Below, one piece after another: positions 61,051 to 64,000 of a DNA stretch of 64,000 bases (position 1 is its first letter; each line of letters starts with the position of its first letter). The notes beneath the pieces are model-generated. The model saw only the letters and a program-made list of their open reading frames with translations. It was not told the origin of the DNA and ran no database searches. Both the position numbers and the translations under genes were made by a program. The stretch is from Lysobacter luteus (GTDB lineage: Bacteria > Pseudomonadota > Gammaproteobacteria > Xanthomonadales > Xanthomonadaceae). The stretch covers positions 982,001-1,046,000 of the forward strand of contig NZ_OU015430.1 of assembly GCF_907164845.1 (NCBI RefSeq), read 5' to 3'.

Positions 61051-61911
61051 ATGGCACGCATGGTGGACAACGGGTCGGCGTGGCGGGTGTTCGGCCCCGG
61101 CGGCAGCGGCTCCGTCCCGCCAGGCGACCGCGGGTTGGCCTACGGCGACAGCCTGTTCGAGACCATGCGCGCGCACCGTGGCGAGGTGCCATGGTGGGAC
61201 GCGCACTGGGCGCGCCTGCGGCATGGCAGCGGGCGACTGGGCATCGCCTTGCCGCCGGAGAGCGAGGTCCATGGGCAGGCGAGGGGGCTGCTCGACGGTG
61301 CGGACGCGGTGCTGCGATTGCAGCTGACCCGGGGCAGCGGCGGGCGTGGTTATGCGCCGGTGGCCGGGATGGAGCCGACGTGGATCCTGTCCCGGCACCC
61401 GCTCCCGCGGCCTTGCGCCCCAGCCGGAATTTCGCTGCGCTGGTGCGACACCCGGCTGGCCGTCCAGCCGGCACTGGCAGGACTCAAACACGGCAACCGG
61501 CTTGAGCAGGTGCTGGCCCGCGCGGAGTGGGATAGACCGGACGCCTCCGACGCCGACGCCGATGAGGGACTCATGTGCAGCATGGCGGGCGACGTGGTGT
61601 GCGCGACGGCCGCAAACCTCTTTGTGTTGCGGGACGGACACTGGTCGACGCCACCGGTCGAACGTTGTGGCGTGGCCGGCGTCACCCGCCAGTGGCTGCT
61701 CGACCATTACCCGATCGAACAGCGCGAGCTGGCGCCGGCTGAGGTGGAAACCGCCGACGCCGTCGTCCTCACCAATGCGGTGCGCGGTATCCTGCCGGTC
61801 GCGCGGCTCGGTGAGCGCCGCTGGCCGCTCCATCCGGAGGTGCTTGGGTGGCAGCGCGACCTCGCCCGGGCCCACCCCGCATTCGCATCGATTGCATCGG
61901 AGATGCCGTGA
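61051..61911 (+). CDS. pabC: Aminodeoxychorismate lyase
   Basis: A fold-type IV PLP enzyme that releases p-aminobenzoate and pyruvate. The 286-residue protein starts 3 bases after the pabB stop. LAYGDSLFETMRAH, the Schiff-base Lys in AGLKHGNRLEQVLA, and ANLFVLRDGHWSTPP are recognised; the Glu of the DEGLMCSMAGDVV segment would bind the cofactor ring nitrogen. A few positions (for example Cys-Ser-Met in DEGLMCSM) differ from the common pattern. Its stop overlaps the mltG start (GTGA). Confidence 0.93.
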   Translation: MARMVDNGSAWRVFGPGGSGSVPPGDRGLAYGDSLFETMRAHRGEVPWWDAHWARLRHGSGRLGIALPPESEVHGQARGLLDGADAVLRLQLTRGSGGRGYAPVAGMEPTWILSRHPLPRPCAPAGISLRWCDTRLAVQPALAGLKHGNRLEQVLARAEWDRPDASDADADEGLMCSMAGDVVCATAANLFVLRDGHWSTPPVERCGVAGVTRQWLLDHYPIEQRELAPAEVETADAVVLTNAVRGILPVARLGERRWPLHPEVLGWQRDLARAHPAFASIASEMP

Positions 61912-62960
61912 GTCGTAGCCGCAAGAGCCATTTCGGCCTGTTCTTCCTGCTGGTGCTGGTCTCGGCCGCCGCGGCCGGCTGGTGGGCCTGGCAGCACTAC
62001 ACCGCATTCGCCGACGCGCCCCTGGGCGGGCTCGAGAAGGGCGACAGCATCGTGGTCGAGCGCGGCGACTCGCTGCCGGTGGTGCTGGCCAAGTTGCGCG
62101 AGGCGGGTGTGCGCGAGGGCGAGGCGACCGAATGGCGGTTGCTGGCGCGCCAGCTCGGTGCGGCGTCCAGCCTGCACGTGGGCGAGTACGCGCTCGACCC
62201 AGGCACCACCCCGCGCGAGTTGCTGCTGGCGATGCGACGAGGCGACACCATCCAGCATCGCTTCACCATCGTCGAAGGCTGGAACATCCGTGAGCTGCGC
62301 GCCGCGCTGGCTGCCGCTGAGCCGCTGGAGCACGAAACGGGCGAACTCGACGACGCCGCGCTGATGGAAGCCCTGGGCCATGCCGGTGAGCATCCCGAGG
62401 GACGCTTCCTGCCGGAAACCTACCTCTACACCCGCGGTGACTCCGACCTCGACCTGCTGCGCCGGGCCTACGACGCCTCGGCGCACGCGCTGGCCGCTGC
62501 GTGGGAGAAGCGCGATCCGGACACGCAGCTGAAGACCCCTTACGAGATGCTGATCCTGGCTTCCATCGTCGAGAAGGAAACCGGCATCGCTTCCGAGCGG
62601 CCGCAGATCGCCGGATTGTTCGAGCGGCGGCTGAAGATCGGCATGCGCCTGCAGACCGACCCGACCGTGATCTACGGCATCGGCAAGGACTACGACGGCA
62701 ACATCCGGCGCAGCCATCTGACCACCGACACGCCCTACAACACCTACACCCGCGCCGGCCTGCCGCCGACCCCGATCGCGATGCCCGGCGTGGATGCGCT
62801 CGAGGCGGTCGCCAACCCGGCGGACGGCACCGCGCTGTATTTCGTCGCGGTCGGTGACGGCAGTGGTCGCCACCTGTTCGCCGACACGTTGGCCGAGCAC
62901 CAGGCCAACGTGCGCAAGTACCTGCGTAACTACCGCCAGAACGCCCGGGACGCGCAGTGA
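61908..62960 (+). CDS. mltG: Endolytic murein transglycosylase
   Basis: Cuts nascent glycan strands and so sets their length. The 350-residue product has a short basic N-terminus, one transmembrane helix (about 9-29), a LysM-like segment and the YceG domain. The catalytic Glu222 is in [15 protein letters not shown], and the NPxY-like [17 protein letters not shown] and [17 protein letters not shown] motifs are intact. GTG start fixed by CGGAG 5 bases upstream and by the overlap with the pabC stop. Confidence 0.95.
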   Translation: MSRSRKSHFGLFFLLVLVSAAAAGWWAWQHYTAFADAPLGGLEKGDSIVVERGDSLPVVLAKLREAGVREGEATEWRLLARQLGAASSLHVGEYALDPGTTPRELLLAMRRGDTIQHRFTIVEGWNIRELRAALAAAEPLEHETGELDDAALMEALGHAGEHPEGRFLPETYLYTRGDSDLDLLRRAYDASAHALAAAWEKRDPDTQLKTPYEMLILASIVEKETGIASERPQIAGLFERRLKIGMRLQTDPTVIYGIGKDYDGNIRRSHLTTDTPYNTYTRAGLPPTPIAMPGVDALEAVANPADGTALYFVAVGDGSGRHLFADTLAEHQANVRKYLRNYRQNARDAQ

Positions 62961-63607
62961 CCTTGCAGGTACGGCCAAGGCTGGTGACGCTGGAAGGCGG
63001 CGAGGGGGCGGGCAAGTCGACCGTCCTCGAAGCCCTGCGCGACGCGCTGGTGGCCGCCGGGGAGGAGGTGGTTTGCACCCGCGAACCCGGCGGCACGCCG
63101 CTGGCCGAACGCATCCGCGGACTCCTGCTTGAGCCTGCCGGTGCGGCGGGGCATGAGGCACCGGCGCCGGAGACCGAACTGCTGCTGATGTTCGCTGCGC
63201 GCGCCCAGCACGTACGCGGCACCATCGAGCCCGCGCTTGCCCGTGGCGCATGGGTGATCAGCGACCGTTTCACCGACGCCAGCTTCGCCTACCAGGGGGC
63301 CGCTCGCGGGGGTGACCCGCGCTTCATCGCCGAACTCGAGCGCAACGTCGTCGGCATCACCCCGGGGCTGACATTGCTGCTCGACGTGCCGGTGGCGGTG
63401 GGGCTCGAGCGCGCGCGCGGACGCGGCGGGGTGGACCGGATCGAATCGGAGGCGGACGAATTCTTCGAAAGCGTGCGCGAGGCCTACCTGGGGCGTGCTC
63501 AGGCCGAGCCCGACCGGATCCGCGTCGTCGATGCGCGCCAGCCCGCCGGAACGGTCGCCACGCAGGCCGTGGCGCTGCTGCGCGCCTACCGCGAGGCGTT
63601 GCGGTGA
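62957..63607 (+). CDS. tmk: Thymidylate kinase
   Basis: Phosphorylates dTMP to dTDP. The 216-residue enzyme has the P-loop [10 protein letters not shown] (about 13-22), the TREPGGT motif and the DRF switch ([16 protein letters not shown]). The lid region has [11 protein letters not shown], with the catalytic Arg in the lid as in E. coli-type enzymes. GTG start overlapping the mltG stop (GTGA). Confidence 0.96.
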   Translation: MTLQVRPRLVTLEGGEGAGKSTVLEALRDALVAAGEEVVCTREPGGTPLAERIRGLLLEPAGAAGHEAPAPETELLLMFAARAQHVRGTIEPALARGAWVISDRFTDASFAYQGAARGGDPRFIAELERNVVGITPGLTLLLDVPVAVGLERARGRGGVDRIESEADEFFESVREAYLGRAQAEPDRIRVVDARQPAGTVATQAVALLRAYREALR

Positions 63608-64000
63608 ACACCGCTTTCGCGCCCTGGCAACAACGCATCTTCGCCCAGGTGTCGACGGCGCTGGACGCCGGCCGGCTGGGACACGCGTTGCTGTTTACCG
63701 GCCCGGCCGGGCTGGGCAAGCGGGCCGTGGTCGAGCGGCTGGCACAACAGGCGCTGTGCACCGGCCGCGCGCCGGGCGAGGCGCCGTGCGGCGAGTGCCG
63801 CGGCTGCCGTCTCTACCTGTCACGCTCGCAGCGTGACCCGCTGGAGGAGCGCCCGGACAAGTTGCTGGCCCATCCCAATGGCCATCCCGCACATCCCGAC
63901 GCGATCTTCGTGGGGTACGCCTGGCGCCAGACGCCGTCGCCCGCCCGGCAATTGACCCAGATCACCGTCGAACAGATCCGTGGGCTGTCGGAGCGGCTGG
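63604..64000 (+). CDS. holB: DNA polymerase III delta' subunit, N-terminal part
   Basis: The frame is open to the right edge, so only the first 132 residues are seen. GTG start overlaps the tmk stop (GTGA). [12 protein letters not shown], the P-loop-like GPAGLGKR (33-40) and the zinc-binding cluster Cys52, Cys62, Cys65, Cys68 (ALCTGR...CGECRGC) are typical of delta'. The delta' subunit is a stator of the clamp loader; the P-loop-like motif does not necessarily bind ATP. An insert around residues 77-110 ([16 protein letters not shown]...) is longer than in E. coli. Confidence 0.9.
   Translation, partial: MNTAFAPWQQRIFAQVSTALDAGRLGHALLFTGPAGLGKRAVVERLAQQALCTGRAPGEAPCGECRGCRLYLSRSQRDPLEERPDKLLAHPNGHPAHPDAIFVGYAWRQTPSPARQLTQITVEQIRGLSERL

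Overview
The window is GC-rich chromosomal core DNA from a gammaproteobacterium, most likely a Xanthomonadaceae/Lysobacteraceae member (Lysobacter/Luteimonas-like). This is inferred from gene order (rsmD-coaD-ferredoxin; queA-tgt-yajC-secD-secF; maf-yceD-rpmF-fabHDG-acpP-fabF-pabB-pabC-mltG-tmk-holB), from the abundance of lipoprotein peptidases, and from strong codon bias. I see no insertion sequences, phage genes, CRISPR arrays, tRNAs or rRNAs. Nearly every base is in a gene; only one gap exceeds 300 bases (31779-32105).

Layout. 1-5204 (+): end of rsmD, coaD, a small lipoprotein, a two-cluster ferredoxin, gamma-glutamyltransferase, a metallo-beta-lactamase-fold hydrolase and a TMEM43-like membrane protein. 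5252-8452 (-): catalase and a class III aminotransferase. 8664-14153 (+): queuosine genes queA and tgt, then the Sec accessory genes yajC, secD and secF. suhB (-) and trmJ (+) are divergent. 16054-19187 (+): a periplasmic binding protein translationally coupled to a membrane GGDEF-EAL protein. 19208-21179 (-): ExoD-like and CorC/HlyC-like membrane proteins. 21467-24771 (+, one - gene): a DUF47-Pit phosphate pair with a Pho-box-like site, an alkyltransferase-like DNA-repair protein and a rhomboid protease. 24895-26997 (-): M13 metallopeptidase. 27246-33452 (+): an ABC ATPase, a giant permease/M1-peptidase fusion, a strongly structured leader and the RhlE helicase.

33525-43232 (all -): a 5'-truncated phosphatase-like gene, acetyl-CoA hydrolase/CoA-transferase, DUF885 peptidase, DUF502 protein, a membrane Ser/Thr kinase with a sulfatase-modifying-factor-like C-terminus, DUF4442, a CnoX-like thioredoxin/TPR protein and an exported amidohydrolase. 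leuS (+) follows. 46262-50694 (-): an operon MoxR-DUF58-transglutaminase-Slp lipoprotein. A PMT-like glycosyltransferase (+) precedes maf and a small membrane gene (-). 53862 to the right edge (+) is the fatty-acid/ribosomal/folate cluster: yceD, rpmF, fabH, fabD, fabG, acpP, fabF, pabB, pabC, mltG, tmk and the start of holB.

Working together: the right end couples acyl-chain initiation and elongation with p-aminobenzoate synthesis, cell-wall lytic control and dTMP/replication functions, with the last four genes chained by GTGA start-stop overlaps. The most intriguing non-routine signals are the hairpin-rich leader of the RNA helicase, the Pho-box-like repeats overlapping a -10-like element ahead of DUF47-pit, the binding-protein/GGDEF-EAL pair, the permease/M1 fusion, and the palindrome between the aminotransferase and queA.
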